Source: Mucilaginibacter sp. Bleaf8 (GTDB taxonomy: Bacteria > Bacteroidota > Bacteroidia > Sphingobacteriales > Sphingobacteriaceae). From it: a stretch of 64,000 nt of DNA. The stretch is taken from contig NZ_JAHBBK010000001.1 in the NCBI RefSeq assembly GCF_018390515.1, positions 930,001 through 994,000 on the forward strand, read 5' to 3'. The notes below the pieces were generated by a model. It made no database searches. It saw nothing but the letters and a program-made list of their open reading frames with translations, and had not been told where the DNA came from. Numbering within the stretch: position 1 is the stretch's first letter; each line of letters opens with the position of its first letter. Position numbers and translations under genes: made by a program. Positions 1 through 9,594 of the stretch are shown here, in pieces.

Positions 1-134
1 AATTGGGCGAGGCACCAGTGTTTAAAAACACACCCTCAAACGACAGAAACAAAAACCGCCGCTGGAATAACAAGAAAGGACCGGCACGTAAAGGAAACAA
101 GCCGCAGAATAATAAACCGGCCCCTTCTGCATAA
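1..134 (+). CDS. C-terminal end of a basic Asn/Lys/Arg-rich protein (partial)
   Basis: An open frame enters from the left edge (first full codon at position 3) and stops with TAA at 132-134. The visible 43 residues are very rich in Asn, Lys and Arg with Pro near the end (for example RNKNRRWNNKKGP). Such disordered basic tails are common at the end of Bacteroidota RhlE-type DEAD-box helicases and some pseudouridine synthases, but no catalytic motif is inside the window, so the identity is open. A strong hairpin follows at once, which supports this as a real gene end. Confidence 0.6.
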   Translation, partial: LGEAPVFKNTPSNDRNKNRRWNNKKGPARKGNKPQNNKPAPSA

Positions 135-143
135 AAAATTTCT

Positions 144-169
144 AATGGCCCGCTTTACAGCGGGCCATT
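144..169 (+). terminator. Rho-independent-like terminator after the partial gene
   Basis: Perfect 11-bp inverted repeat (AATGGCCCGCT / AGCGGGCCATT) with a 4-nt loop, starting 10 bp after the stop codon of the left-edge gene. The T-run after it is weak. Confidence 0.65.
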
Positions 170-274
170 ATGCTTTGCGGCCATTAATTAACAGGCAAAG
201 CGCTTATGCGTATAAATCATGATACAATACCTGCTGCATTGTTTCTGCAATGGGCAATTTACTATATTGGCTTC

Positions 275-1867
275 ATGAAATTTAATACTACTCACCTATC
301 CTTTTTGCCACTTAAAAGTGGCTCCAAAGCATTGCTTTTGGGTTTGCTGATGGCATCGGCAACATCCCGGGCGCAAACCAAAGACCCCATAGTTGATCAG
401 ATTGTAAAAGAGGGCACAGACAATTCCCAGCTCGAAAAACTGGCTCAGGAACTGCTTGACGGTATTGGTGCACGTTTGGTAGGCACGCCGCAAATGAAAC
501 AGGCCAACGACTGGGCGGTAGCCAAATACCAAAGCTGGGGTGTAAACGCACGTAACGAAAAATGGGGTGAGTGGCGTGGCTGGGAACGCGGTGTGTCGCA
601 TATTGATATGGTTTACCCGCGTGTAAGATCGCTGGAAGGCACACAACTGGCCTGGAGCCCCGGAATGGGTAAAAGGACGGTAACTGCCGAAATGGTTATT
701 TTACCTGATCTGGCAGATTCTGTAGCCTTCAAAAGCTGGCTGCCCACGGTGAAAGGTAAGTTTGTAATGATTTCGATGAACCAGCCTACCGGCCGGCCTG
801 ACTATAACTGGCAGGAATTTGCTACTAAAGAATCATTCGACAAAATGAAAGCAGCGCGTACCGCACAAACCGAGGCATGGCGCAGCCGCATACTGAAAAC
901 CGGCCTTAACTCACGTACACTTCCGGTAGCGCTTGAAAAAGCCGGTGCAGCAGGTATTATTACCTGTAACTGGTCGGCAGGGTTTGGCGTGGATAAAATT
1001 TTTAGCGCCTATACTAAAAAAGTACCTACGCTGGATATTGCCCTGGAAGATTATGGCTTGTTATACCGCTTAACCGAAGCAGGTAAAAAACCACAAATCC
1101 GCGTACATGCCGAATCGAAAGAACTGGGCGTGGTGCCAACATTTAACACGATAGCCGAAATTAAAGGCTCAGAAAAGCCTGATGAATACGTAATACTGTC
1201 GGCCCACTTTGATTCATGGGATGGTGCCAGCGGTGCAACCGATAATGGTACTGGCACTCTTACGATGATGGAAGCGATGCGTATTCTGAAAAAGATTTAC
1301 CCTAATCCTAAACGTACTATTTTAGTTGGCCATTGGGGCAGCGAAGAAGAAGGACTTAACGGCTCACGTGCTTTTGTACAAGATCATCCCGAAATTGTAA
1401 ATAACCTGCAGGCACTGTTTAATCAGGATAATGGCACCGGCCGCGTGGTAAGCATACAAGGTCAGGGCTTTGTGCATGCGTACGATTACATTGGCCGCTG
1501 GTTATCCAAAGTTCCCGCCAACATACGCGATCAGATCCAAACCAGTTTCCCGGGCATGCCTGGCGGCGGCGGGTCTGACTTTGCCTCGTTTGTAGCAGCA
1601 GGGGCTCCGGCATTCTCGTTAAGCTCCAACAGCTGGTCATATGGTAACTATACCTGGCACACCAACCGCGATACGTATGATAAAATTGTGTTTGATGATG
1701 TACGCAACAACGCCATACTAACGGCTATACTGGCTTACATGGCATCCGAAGATCCAAACAAAACATCACGCGAGCGCATGGTGATGCCTGTTAACCCGCA
1801 AACCGGCGAACAATATAAATGGCCTGCTGTAACCCAGCCAACCCGCCGAGGCGGACTGGATAAATAG
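275..1867 (+). CDS. Exported M28 family zinc aminopeptidase with PA-type insert
   Basis: Predicted secreted di-zinc exopeptidase of family M28 (PGCP-like carboxypeptidase/aminopeptidase), acting in the periplasm or at the cell surface on peptides. From the ATG at 275 it has a signal peptide ending near SRAQ. A protease-associated (PA) segment lies around residues 110-280. The metal-ligand set is complete: H311 and D323 (in SAHFDSW and ATDNGTG), E357-E359 (GSEEEGLNGS), D385 (NQDNGTG) and H462 (WHTNRDTYD). The frame is open from an ATG at 206, but that would place 23 non-signal-like residues before the signal peptide, so 275 is preferred. A strong terminator follows; it is monocistronic. Confidence 0.9.
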   Translation: MKFNTTHLSFLPLKSGSKALLLGLLMASATSRAQTKDPIVDQIVKEGTDNSQLEKLAQELLDGIGARLVGTPQMKQANDWAVAKYQSWGVNARNEKWGEWRGWERGVSHIDMVYPRVRSLEGTQLAWSPGMGKRTVTAEMVILPDLADSVAFKSWLPTVKGKFVMISMNQPTGRPDYNWQEFATKESFDKMKAARTAQTEAWRSRILKTGLNSRTLPVALEKAGAAGIITCNWSAGFGVDKIFSAYTKKVPTLDIALEDYGLLYRLTEAGKKPQIRVHAESKELGVVPTFNTIAEIKGSEKPDEYVILSAHFDSWDGASGATDNGTGTLTMMEAMRILKKIYPNPKRTILVGHWGSEEEGLNGSRAFVQDHPEIVNNLQALFNQDNGTGRVVSIQGQGFVHAYDYIGRWLSKVPANIRDQIQTSFPGMPGGGGSDFASFVAAGAPAFSLSSNSWSYGNYTWHTNRDTYDKIVFDDVRNNAILTAILAYMASEDPNKTSRERMVMPVNPQTGEQYKWPAVTQPTRRGGLDK

Positions 1868-1882
1868 CAGCAAGCGCAGACC

Positions 1883-1923
1883 AACACAAGGGCGAATAGT
1901 AAAACACTATTCGCCCTTGTGTT
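1883..1923 (+). terminator. Strong terminator of the M28 peptidase gene
   Basis: Seventeen-bp perfect inverted repeat (arms 1883-1899 and 1907-1923, core AAGGGCGAATAG / CTATTCGCCCTT) with a short A-rich loop, 15 bp after the stop codon. Confidence 0.85.
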
Positions 1924-2146
1924 TATATAGTATTCTTCACAACGATGTTACGTAATTTAGCCACCCAACTAGCTTACAAGCAAACATTGTACAAGAGCAT
2001 GAAAAAATGCTACATAAAACTTAGTTGTGCTTAATGGATATTTGAACAAGTAGGTATAGCCTAAGCCGTTACTGATAACCTAAAATAAAGCATGTAATAA
2101 GGTACAAAAACATGCTTGGAATAACCAATTGGTACAAACCGCATCA

Positions 2147-3796
2147 ATGAAGACTAAATACTTGCTAAGCACTATGGCGCTGGCTGCCGGTATGGCCGCA
2201 TGCCAAACCGCGCGTGCTCAATACCCTAATATTCCGCCATCAGTACAAGCCGTGGCCGATTCTGCACTGGCGGCCGAGCAGCGCAGTTCGGATGCAGCAT
2301 GGGAAAAAGCGCTGCCCATCATTCAGCGTGATGAGAAGAACGGCAAGCCGTTTATCCCCTGGGCAGCCAAACCGTCCGATTTACCGCAAGCTAAAATTCT
2401 GGCTTTCCCGGGTGCTGAGGGTGGTGGAGCCTACGCCTTTGGCGGGCGCGGTGGTAAGGTATTCGTGGTAACCAGCCTGGCCGACCGTGGCCCCGGCACC
2501 CTGCGCGAGGCCTGCGAGCAAGGTGGCGCACGTATTATTGTGTTTAACGTGGCGGGTATTATTCAGTTAAAAAGCCCGATCATCATCCGGGCGCCGTACA
2601 TTACCATTGCCGGGCAAACCGCTCCGGGCGATGGAGTTTGTGTAGCCGGTGAATCTGTTTGGATCAATACCCATGATGTGGTGATACGCTATATGCGTTT
2701 TAGGCGGGGCGCTACCGATGTAGCCCGCCGCGATGATGCCCTGGGTGGCAACCCGGTGGGTAATATCATCATTGACCACGTTTCGGCCAGCTGGGGATTA
2801 GACGAGAATATGTCAATTTACCGCCACGTGTACGACCGTAATGGCGCCAAGCAGGAAAAGATGCCTACGGTAAACGTCACCATCCAGAACTCTATTTTTT
2901 CGGAAGCACTGGATACCTATAACCATGCATTCGGCAGTACCATTGGCGGCTTGCACAATGCCTTTGTACGCAACCTCTGGGCCAACAATATCAGCCGTAA
3001 CCCATCAGTAGGTATGTACGGCGATTTCAACTTTGTAAACAACGTAATATTTAACTGGTGGAACCGCAGCGCCGATGGCGGCGACAATAACTCATTGTTC
3101 AACTTCATCAATAACTACTACAAGCCCGGCCCCATTACACCGCTGGATAAACCCATAGGTCATCGCATTTTGAAACCGGAATCGGGCCGCGCCAAGGATA
3201 AATCAACGCTGTTTGGGCGGGTATACGCCAGCGGCAATATCATTGAGGGTAACGAGCGCGTTACTAAAAACAACTGGGATGGCGGCATACAAATTGGTGA
3301 TATGGCTGATGCCGGTCGCTATACAGATAGTATCCGGTCTGACAAACCCTTCCCAATGCCGCAGATCAAAATGTTAACTGCCAGCAATTCCTATCAATAT
3401 GTGCTGGCAAACGTTGGCGCTACCCTGCCTAAACGTGATGCGGTTGACAGCCGCATAGTACAGGAAGTAAGAACCGGTAAAATTACCTATGCAGAGGGCT
3501 ATGCTAACAGCAAAGGCAGCCAGTATCTGAAACATCGCCTGCCCGATGATTCCTATAAACAAGGCATCATCACCGACCCGGCACAGGTTGGCGGTTACCC
3601 GGCATACAAAGGCACGCCTTACAAAGATACCGACAGTGATGGCATGCCCGATGTTTATGAAACCAAGCATGGCCTAAACCCGCGTAACGCTGCAGACGCC
3701 GTTTTGCAGGCCAAAGGAGAAAACGGCTATACCAATATAGAAGTATACCTGAACAGCATTGTTCCGCTCAACCAGGTGGTACCGGCTATAAAATAA
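2147..3796 (+). CDS. Exported pectate lyase (PL1-like right-handed beta-helix)
   Basis: Predicted extracytoplasmic polysaccharide lyase that cleaves pectate by beta-elimination. The ATG at 2147 gives a signal sequence (MKTKYLLSTMALAAG) with a possible lipobox Cys (GMAAC) or a cleavage after ARA. The opening block FPGAEGGGAYAFGGRGG, then GTLREAC and TIAGQTAPGDGV, are typical of Bacteroidota PL1-type lyases; the parallel beta-helix follows (IIIDHVSASWGLDE, about residues 205-220). The C-terminus has a calcium-binding-like DTDSDGMPDVYE motif, usual for this group. A TTG at 2129 is in frame but adds only six residues. No SusC/D genes are next to it, so it is not in an obvious polysaccharide utilisation locus here. 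Confidence 0.87.
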   Translation: MKTKYLLSTMALAAGMAACQTARAQYPNIPPSVQAVADSALAAEQRSSDAAWEKALPIIQRDEKNGKPFIPWAAKPSDLPQAKILAFPGAEGGGAYAFGGRGGKVFVVTSLADRGPGTLREACEQGGARIIVFNVAGIIQLKSPIIIRAPYITIAGQTAPGDGVCVAGESVWINTHDVVIRYMRFRRGATDVARRDDALGGNPVGNIIIDHVSASWGLDENMSIYRHVYDRNGAKQEKMPTVNVTIQNSIFSEALDTYNHAFGSTIGGLHNAFVRNLWANNISRNPSVGMYGDFNFVNNVIFNWWNRSADGGDNNSLFNFINNYYKPGPITPLDKPIGHRILKPESGRAKDKSTLFGRVYASGNIIEGNERVTKNNWDGGIQIGDMADAGRYTDSIRSDKPFPMPQIKMLTASNSYQYVLANVGATLPKRDAVDSRIVQEVRTGKITYAEGYANSKGSQYLKHRLPDDSYKQGIITDPAQVGGYPAYKGTPYKDTDSDGMPDVYETKHGLNPRNAADAVLQAKGENGYTNIEVYLNSIVPLNQVVPAIK

Positions 3797-3821
3797 TTGC
3801 GCCTCAAAACTCTATTCAATA

Positions 3822-3856
3822 AAAAACGACCAGCCTTAAACAGGTTGGTCGTTTTT
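3822..3856 (+). terminator. Terminator of the pectate lyase gene
   Basis: Inverted repeat of about 15 bp (ACGACCAGCCT / AGGTTGGTCGT, one G-T pair) framed by A-run and T-run, so it can act in both directions. Confidence 0.85.
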
Positions 3857-3938
3857 ATTTGTGCGGATTTCCTATAATCAGTAAACAATTTTAGTAGCCG
3901 AAACTTAATTAGAAGTAACTATTTAGGAGAGCGAGCGT

Positions 3939-4262
3939 ATGAATCCGATTTATGTTGCCATTGGCCAGCAAACCTTTAAAATTTTACCTGATACCCAGGC
4001 CCATGCCGACGGGCATGCGGTAATTACCCACACCTATCACGTATTTAAAGACGAGCGGGACAATGACGATATTACCCGTCAACCCAATCTCGATCTTAAC
4101 ATCTCCAACCCGGATTATTTTGGGTACATAACCTTTGAGCTGCCGGGCCGGATGTTTACTTACACATCAAACGGCAGTTACGAGCTCAGCAATGAAGATA
4201 TTGAACAACTGATTGAACAGATCAATCATTACCGCGATCATCCGGAATTGTGGCGTTATTAA
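3939..4262 (+). CDS. Hypothetical protein, 107 aa
   Basis: Not recognised. The 107-residue protein is acidic, has no signal peptide or membrane segment, and mixes beta-prone stretches (YFGYITFELPG) with a C-terminal amphipathic helix (EDIEQLIEQINHYRDHPE). An unusually good Shine-Dalgarno for this phylum (TTAGGAGAG) lies about 10 bp before the ATG, which supports the start. It converges on the next gene with one base between the stop codons. Confidence 0.7.
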   Translation: MNPIYVAIGQQTFKILPDTQAHADGHAVITHTYHVFKDERDNDDITRQPNLDLNISNPDYFGYITFELPGRMFTYTSNGSYELSNEDIEQLIEQINHYRDHPELWRY

Positions 4263-4263
4263 G

Positions 4264-4662
4264 TCAATCGTTGTTTAAATGCAGCGTTTCAAATTCTGTA
4301 CGAATTTCGCTATCTAGGTCAAACAGGTTCTGCAAGGCAACCTGAATACGCGAGTAGCTCCCCCATTTAACCAGGCACTGCTCCCAGATCTTTTCAAAAC
4401 TGGTTATGCTGGATATAATCTGTATTACATAATGCACTGATGCCTCGGGCTGCTCAAATTCAATATCATCCAGTACATGCAGTTGTTTCATGATATCGTA
4501 CATGAGGTACGGTACCCGTTTATTGGCAATTACCCTAATGTTGGTTTCGGCACCATAAATGCGCGAGTTGTACACCGGTTCGGTATTGATTTTTTGTGCC
4601 TCGATGTAGGTTAGTACAATATTTTTCAGTGCTTGCTGAATTTGCTGTAATTCGTCAGTCAT
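4264..4662 (-). CDS. Hypothetical helical protein, 132 aa
   Basis: Not recognised. A cytoplasmic, mostly alpha-helical acidic protein (start MTDELQQIQQAL) without membrane segments or known catalytic motifs. It is read toward the 107-aa gene, the stop codons being one base apart, with no terminator hairpin seen between them; the two transcripts probably overlap. Confidence 0.7.
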   Translation of the reverse strand: MTDELQQIQQALKNIVLTYIEAQKINTEPVYNSRIYGAETNIRVIANKRVPYLMYDIMKQLHVLDDIEFEQPEASVHYVIQIISSITSFEKIWEQCLVKWGSYSRIQVALQNLFDLDSEIRTEFETLHLNND

Positions 4663-4922
4663 GTGGCAGTGTGTTTACGTATAGGCCAAATGTATCAACA
4701 ACTACGCCTGCCATGCCAAAAGGCATTGCCTATTTCTCTACATCGGCACACAAGTTACTAACACTGCTGTTGAGAATTCCACAAAACAAAAAACCAATAA
4801 GCTATTTATCAACTACATAGCAGCCACTTGCAAGTAAATCTATTAACGGCATTTTGTAAACCGCTAATGTTCCGTTAAAACCGATTTTGAAAACCAGTGG
4901 TTATACTAAAAACTAAATAGCT

Positions 4923-5693
4923 ATGCGATCAATCTGGAAAGGTTCTATCGGGTTCGGACTGGTTAACATTCCAATCAAATTATATTCGGCCGTACAAAGC
5001 AGCTCGCTTGATCTGGACATGCTCGACAGCCGCGATCACTCACGCATTCGTTTTTTGCGCGTGAATGAACATACGCATAAAGAAGTGCCATATGATAAAA
5101 TAGTGCGTGCCTATAAAATGGACGATGATTATGTGGTACTGGAAGAGCAGGATTTTGCAGACGCCAGTCCTGAAAAAAGCAAGCTTATCAACATTGAGCA
5201 TTTTGTAGAGGCCGAAGAAATTAACCCTATGTTTTATGAAACTTCCTACTATGCCGAGCCCGACGGCAAAAATGCCAAAGCCTATGCGCTGCTGCTACAG
5301 GCGCTCAAAAAGTCGGGCAAGGCTGGCTTAGGTCGCTTTGTACTGCGCAATACCGAAAACCTGTGCGTAATACATCCGGTAGAAAATGCGCTGGTTATCA
5401 CCCGTATACGGTTTGCCCAGGAACTGCGCAACCAGGACGACTTGAAGCTACCCGATGATGAGAGTGTAACCAAGAAAGAACTGGACATGGGTTTAGCGCT
5501 CATTAAGCAATACACCGAAGATTTTGATGTATCAGAATTTAAAAACGAGTACTCAACTGAACTGCTGAAAATCATCCGTGCAAAAGCCAAAGGCAAACGC
5601 CCAACCATCAAGAAAATGAAGGTGGCTAAAACCAGCAGCACCGACCTGTACGAGCAATTGATGGAAAGCCTGCAAACCCGGAAAGGAGCATAA
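4923..5693 (+). CDS. ku: Ku protein of bacterial NHEJ
   Basis: Homodimeric DNA-end-binding protein that threads onto double-strand breaks and recruits LigD. The opening MRSIWKGSIGFGLVNIPIKLY and the conserved RFVLRNTENLCVIHP block (about residues 138-152) are characteristic of bacterial Ku, and 256 aa is a normal length; the lysine-rich C-terminal extension (KAKGKRPTIKKMK) is short. The ATG at 4923 is the natural start. It is followed after 3 bp by ligD, forming a compact two-gene NHEJ operon. The upstream 260 bp (4663-4922) hold no other gene that I can support. Confidence 0.97.
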   Translation: MRSIWKGSIGFGLVNIPIKLYSAVQSSSLDLDMLDSRDHSRIRFLRVNEHTHKEVPYDKIVRAYKMDDDYVVLEEQDFADASPEKSKLINIEHFVEAEEINPMFYETSYYAEPDGKNAKAYALLLQALKKSGKAGLGRFVLRNTENLCVIHPVENALVITRIRFAQELRNQDDLKLPDDESVTKKELDMGLALIKQYTEDFDVSEFKNEYSTELLKIIRAKAKGKRPTIKKMKVAKTSSTDLYEQLMESLQTRKGA

Positions 5694-5696
5694 AAT

Positions 5697-8222
5697 ATGA
5701 GTTTGGAAAAGTATGAGGCCAAGCGCAATTTCAATAAAACAGCTGAACCTAAAGGAGGCAAAAGTAAAGGCAAGGCGCTATCCTTTGTAGTACAACGGCA
5801 TCATGCATCGCACTTGCATTATGATTTCAGGCTGGAGCTGGATGGCGTGCTCAAAAGCTGGGCGGTGCCCAAAGGCCCGTCCATGAATCCCGGCGACAAG
5901 CGGTTGGCCATGATGGTGGAAGATCACCCGTATGATTACCAGTTTTTTGAGGGCGTGATACCCAACGGCGAGTATGGTGCAGGCGTAGTTATTACGTGGG
6001 ATCATGGCACTTACGAATCGTTGGCCGAAGACCGCAAACAGGATGTTAAAACCCTGCACGCGGGATTGCACTTGGGCAATTTAAAATTCAAGCTGCACGG
6101 GCAAATTTTGCAGGGTGAGTTTGCGCTGGTAAAACTGCACAACCGCGATGGCGATGATAACTCCTGGCTGCTTATTAAACATAAGGACGAGTTTGCTGTG
6201 ACCAGCAAATTTGACAGTGAAGCCTTTGTACCCGACAACATCAAGGAACTGAAGAACAATAAAACGGGTAAAGTAAAATCGCTACCCAAGCACCCGCTTG
6301 TTGGCGTAAATCAACCGGCAAAAAAGGCAAAATCTTCCAAAAAGCAGGATGAGGATAAAGCTGATAACGCCTACAAACCCATGCTGGCCAAGCTGGAAGA
6401 AAAAGTATTTGACGACCCGAACTGGCTGTATGAACCTAAGCTGGATGGCTACCGGGCCATTGGCTACACCAATAAGGCTGCTGCGCTGATATCGCGCAAC
6501 GGGCTCGATTTTGGCAACAAGTATGAAAAGGTATTAAACAGCTTAAAAGCCATTGAACGCGAAGCCGTACTGGATGGCGAAATTGTACTGGAGGATGAGC
6601 ATGGCCGCAGCGATTTTCAGGATCTGCAAAACTATGCATCCGAAAAAAACAAGCTTACGCTACGGTACTACGTGTTTGACCTGCTTAGCTTGGACGGGCA
6701 TGACCTGCGCAGTATGCCGCTCATTAAACGCAAAGAACTGTTGCGTGCGTTGATGGATACCTTCCCGGCTGATGCGCCGATGCAATATGTATCCCATTCC
6801 ACTGGTAATGGCACGGAATTGCTGGTGCAAGCCCAGAAAGAAGGTTGGGAAGGCATTATTGGTAAAGACAGCCATAGCGTTTACGAGAACGGCCGCCGGT
6901 CTGACCGGTGGTTGAAGTTCAAAATTCAGGTATCGCAGGAAGCCATTATTTGCGGCTATACCCAACCCAAAGGCAAGCGGCAATATATCGGCTCGCTGAT
7001 ATTGGGTATCAACCAGGGGGATGAAATTAAATATGTAGGCAACTGCGGCACCGGCTTTGATACCGAAACACTGAAAGATTTACATGGGCGGCTTGAACCG
7101 CTCGAAACCGGCCTTAAACCATTTAAAGACAAAGTAAGCTACCACGGCCCTATTACCTGGGTAAAGCCCGAACTGGTATGCGAAGTGTTTTATGCCGAGT
7201 GGACAGCCGACGGCATTATGCGCCACCCGGTATTTAAAGGATTACGTATGGACAAAGAAGCAAACAATGTGTTAAAGGAAGTAGCCGGCGATAGCGGTCA
7301 GCTTCCAGACGAGGAGATAGTGAGCTATGGCAGCAAAAAAGTAAAGCTCACGCATCAGCACAAACTATTCTGGAAAAAAGAAGGCATTACCAAAGGCGAA
7401 TTACTGCATTATTACAAGGATATAGCGCCGCATATCCTGCCTTTTCTGAAAGGTAAGGCCTTATCTATGCGCCGCCAGCCGAATGGAATTGATGATCCGG
7501 GCTTTTTCCAAAAAGATGTGGATGAAAGCCATTTGCCAGAGTGGATCAAAACCGAGAAACTTTATTCTGAAAGTAACGATAAGGATATTAATTACATCAT
7601 TGGTCAGGACGAAGCAACCCTGTTGTATGTGGTAAACTTAGGATGTATTGAAATCAATCCGTGGCTCAGCAATTACAAAACGCCCGAAAACCCGGATTAC
7701 GTGGTGATTGACATTGACCCGCACGACGTGCCGTTTACCGAGGCGGTTGAAGTTGCATTAAAAACCAAAGAGATTTTTGACCGGATGAAGCTAAAAGTCT
7801 TTATCAAAACATCCGGCTCTAAGGGCCTGCATATTTACTGCTACTTGGGCGGCAAATACGACTATGATTTTGTAAAGACCTTTGCCGAATATGTGGCCAA
7901 CGTGGTACATGATGAGTTACCCAAAACTACCAGTGTAGAACGCAACCCGGCCAAACGCAAAAACAAAACTTATATCGACTTTTTGCAGAACCGCCGTGGC
8001 CAAACCATTGCAGCCCCCTACTCCGTACGTCCAAAACCCGGCGCAACGGTATCCACACCGCTACACTGGCATGAAGTGAACGACAGCCTATCGCTGGCCA
8101 ACTTCACCATCCATACAATTAAAGACCGCTTGGCTAACGTAGAAGACCCTTGGCAGGACTTACATAAAAAAAAGCAGGATTTAAAGAAGGGATTAGAAAG
8201 AATGAAGAGTGAAAAGGGCTGA
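5697..8222 (+). CDS. ligD: Multifunctional DNA ligase LigD (PE-LIG-POL order)
   Basis: ATP-dependent NHEJ ligase with end-processing domains. The N-terminal 3'-phosphoesterase domain (about residues 15-180) carries QRHHASHLHYDFRLE and the GEYGAG block. The ligase domain (about 225-520) has the adenylated lysine K248 in PKLDGYR. The C-terminal primase-like polymerase domain (about 540-830) has the DID metal motif in VIDIDPHD, then SGSKGLHIY and FLQNRRGQTIAAPYS. The order PE-LIG-POL matches the Pseudomonas type, not the mycobacterial POL-PE-LIG. It starts 3 bp after ku. The low-complexity Lys-rich linker (about 195-222) separates PE from LIG. Confidence 0.97.
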   Translation: MSLEKYEAKRNFNKTAEPKGGKSKGKALSFVVQRHHASHLHYDFRLELDGVLKSWAVPKGPSMNPGDKRLAMMVEDHPYDYQFFEGVIPNGEYGAGVVITWDHGTYESLAEDRKQDVKTLHAGLHLGNLKFKLHGQILQGEFALVKLHNRDGDDNSWLLIKHKDEFAVTSKFDSEAFVPDNIKELKNNKTGKVKSLPKHPLVGVNQPAKKAKSSKKQDEDKADNAYKPMLAKLEEKVFDDPNWLYEPKLDGYRAIGYTNKAAALISRNGLDFGNKYEKVLNSLKAIEREAVLDGEIVLEDEHGRSDFQDLQNYASEKNKLTLRYYVFDLLSLDGHDLRSMPLIKRKELLRALMDTFPADAPMQYVSHSTGNGTELLVQAQKEGWEGIIGKDSHSVYENGRRSDRWLKFKIQVSQEAIICGYTQPKGKRQYIGSLILGINQGDEIKYVGNCGTGFDTETLKDLHGRLEPLETGLKPFKDKVSYHGPITWVKPELVCEVFYAEWTADGIMRHPVFKGLRMDKEANNVLKEVAGDSGQLPDEEIVSYGSKKVKLTHQHKLFWKKEGITKGELLHYYKDIAPHILPFLKGKALSMRRQPNGIDDPGFFQKDVDESHLPEWIKTEKLYSESNDKDINYIIGQDEATLLYVVNLGCIEINPWLSNYKTPENPDYVVIDIDPHDVPFTEAVEVALKTKEIFDRMKLKVFIKTSGSKGLHIYCYLGGKYDYDFVKTFAEYVANVVHDELPKTTSVERNPAKRKNKTYIDFLQNRRGQTIAAPYSVRPKPGATVSTPLHWHEVNDSLSLANFTIHTIKDRLANVEDPWQDLHKKKQDLKKGLERMKSEKG

Positions 8223-8421
8223 TGAGAACAGTTTATACATTAGGAAGTGTAGTAAGTTCTCGGCCTACATAGTACCACCAAACTTACATCGCCTCCGATT
8301 TACTACAGTGAGCAGATAACAAAAAGTTTGACACCACTAACGATAGTGAAAAACGCAAGCAGTACGTCCAAAGCCAAACAAATTGCCTAATTTTCGTCCC
8401 TGTTTCGTTTAGCATCATATT

Positions 8422-9216
8422 ATGAACGATAATCCGCAACTCAGAACCGTTAACGTAATGCGTTATGTAACGCCTTTGCGCGAAGGCGGTTCGCTGCCGG
8501 CCATTGCCGAGGCAGATGATGAATTTTTATATGTACTTAAATTCCGGGGTGCCGGGCAGGGTGTAAAGGCTTTGATTGCCGAACTGATTGGTGGCGAGAT
8601 AGCCCGGACGCTGGGCTTCAAAATACCGGAAATTGTGTTTGCCAACCTGGATACAGCTTTTGGCCGCTCGGAGCCCGATGAGGAAATACAGGATTTGCTG
8701 AAAGCCAGTGTAGGTTTAAACCTGGCACTGCACTACCTGTCGGGTGCCATAACGTACGATCCTGTGCTGACCACGCTTGATGAAAAGCTGGCATCGCAGA
8801 TTGTATGGCTGGATTGCTTGCTGACAAACGTTGACCGTACACCCCGTAATACCAATATGCTGATGTGGCACAAGGAGCTTTGGCTTATTGACCATGGCGC
8901 GGCGCTATACTTTCATCACTCGTGGCAAAATTGGGAAGAGCAGGCTAAAAAACCATTTACGTTGATCAAAGACCATGTACTGCTGCCCCAAGCCAGCGAA
9001 CTGGAAGCTGTGGATGCGGAGTTCCGTACGCTGTTAACATCAGAACGTATAAGAGCAATTGTAAACCTTGTACCCGACGAATGGCTTACAGGCGGTTCAA
9101 TCGAAGAAACTGCTGCCGAGCGACGTGAGGTTTATGCCCGCTTTTTAGAGATACGGGTTGCATCATCAGAAACATTTGTAAAAGAAGCGCAAAATGCCAG
9201 AGCCACACTTATTTGA
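8422..9216 (+). CDS. HipA-like (HipA_2 type) kinase-fold protein
   Basis: A 264-residue single-domain relative of HipA kinases, lacking the N-terminal HipA/HipS-like subdomain. Kinase hallmarks are visible: the ATP lysine K40 in YVLKFRGAGQG, the catalytic-loop Asp D138 and Asn N143 in NVDRTPRNTN, and the metal Asp D157 in WLIDHGAAL. A role as a Ser/Thr kinase is therefore plausible; the substrate is unknown. Its 3' end overlaps the next gene, DUF3037, by 23 bp in another frame, implying translational coupling. No HipB-like HTH antitoxin is next to it, so it is not a standard hipBA module. It lies 199 bp after ligD on the same strand; I see no hairpin between them. Confidence 0.85.
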   Translation: MNDNPQLRTVNVMRYVTPLREGGSLPAIAEADDEFLYVLKFRGAGQGVKALIAELIGGEIARTLGFKIPEIVFANLDTAFGRSEPDEEIQDLLKASVGLNLALHYLSGAITYDPVLTTLDEKLASQIVWLDCLLTNVDRTPRNTNMLMWHKELWLIDHGAALYFHHSWQNWEEQAKKPFTLIKDHVLLPQASELEAVDAEFRTLLTSERIRAIVNLVPDEWLTGGSIEETAAERREVYARFLEIRVASSETFVKEAQNARATLI

Positions 9217-9580
9217 GTATGCCGTAATACGCGTTGTACCCAGGGTGGAGCGCGAGGAATTTTTAAATATCGGCGTGATATTATATTGCCCCAAACAAAA
9301 GTTTTTGCAATGCCAGTTCACTATCAATGAAGACCGCATACGTGCATTTGCACCCGTGCTGGATATTGACGAACTGAAAGGTAACATCGAAGCATTTGAG
9401 AAAATATGTAACGGTGGAAAAGGTGGTGGGCCTATTGGTATGCTGGATATCGCATCGCGTTTCAGGTGGCTTACTGCTACCCGCAGTACGGTGGTACAGG
9501 CATCCAAAGTACACCCCGGCTTGTGCAACTGCGAGGCGCACCAAACTTTAACCAAACTACACGCACAGCAAGTGCTCTAA
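9194..9580 (+). CDS. DUF3037 protein, partner of the HipA-like kinase
   Basis: Full-length DUF3037 domain protein (128 aa), with the family opening FEYAVIRVVPRVEREEFLNI and the block RFRWLTATRSTVVQ near residues 88-101. Biochemical function is unknown. DUF3037 genes are commonly found beside HipA_2-type kinases (recalled family knowledge), which the 23-bp gene overlap here repeats. There is no signal peptide or membrane helix. It could regulate, or be phosphorylated by, its neighbour; that is inference. Confidence 0.85.
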   Translation: MPEPHLFEYAVIRVVPRVEREEFLNIGVILYCPKQKFLQCQFTINEDRIRAFAPVLDIDELKGNIEAFEKICNGGKGGGPIGMLDIASRFRWLTATRSTVVQASKVHPGLCNCEAHQTLTKLHAQQVL

Positions 9581-9594
9581 GTGATAAGCGTTGT

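Noticed and set aside
4596-4820. 74-codon open frame across the Ku upstream gap
   Set aside because: Overlaps the 132-aa gene antisense and has no protein-like features or promoter.
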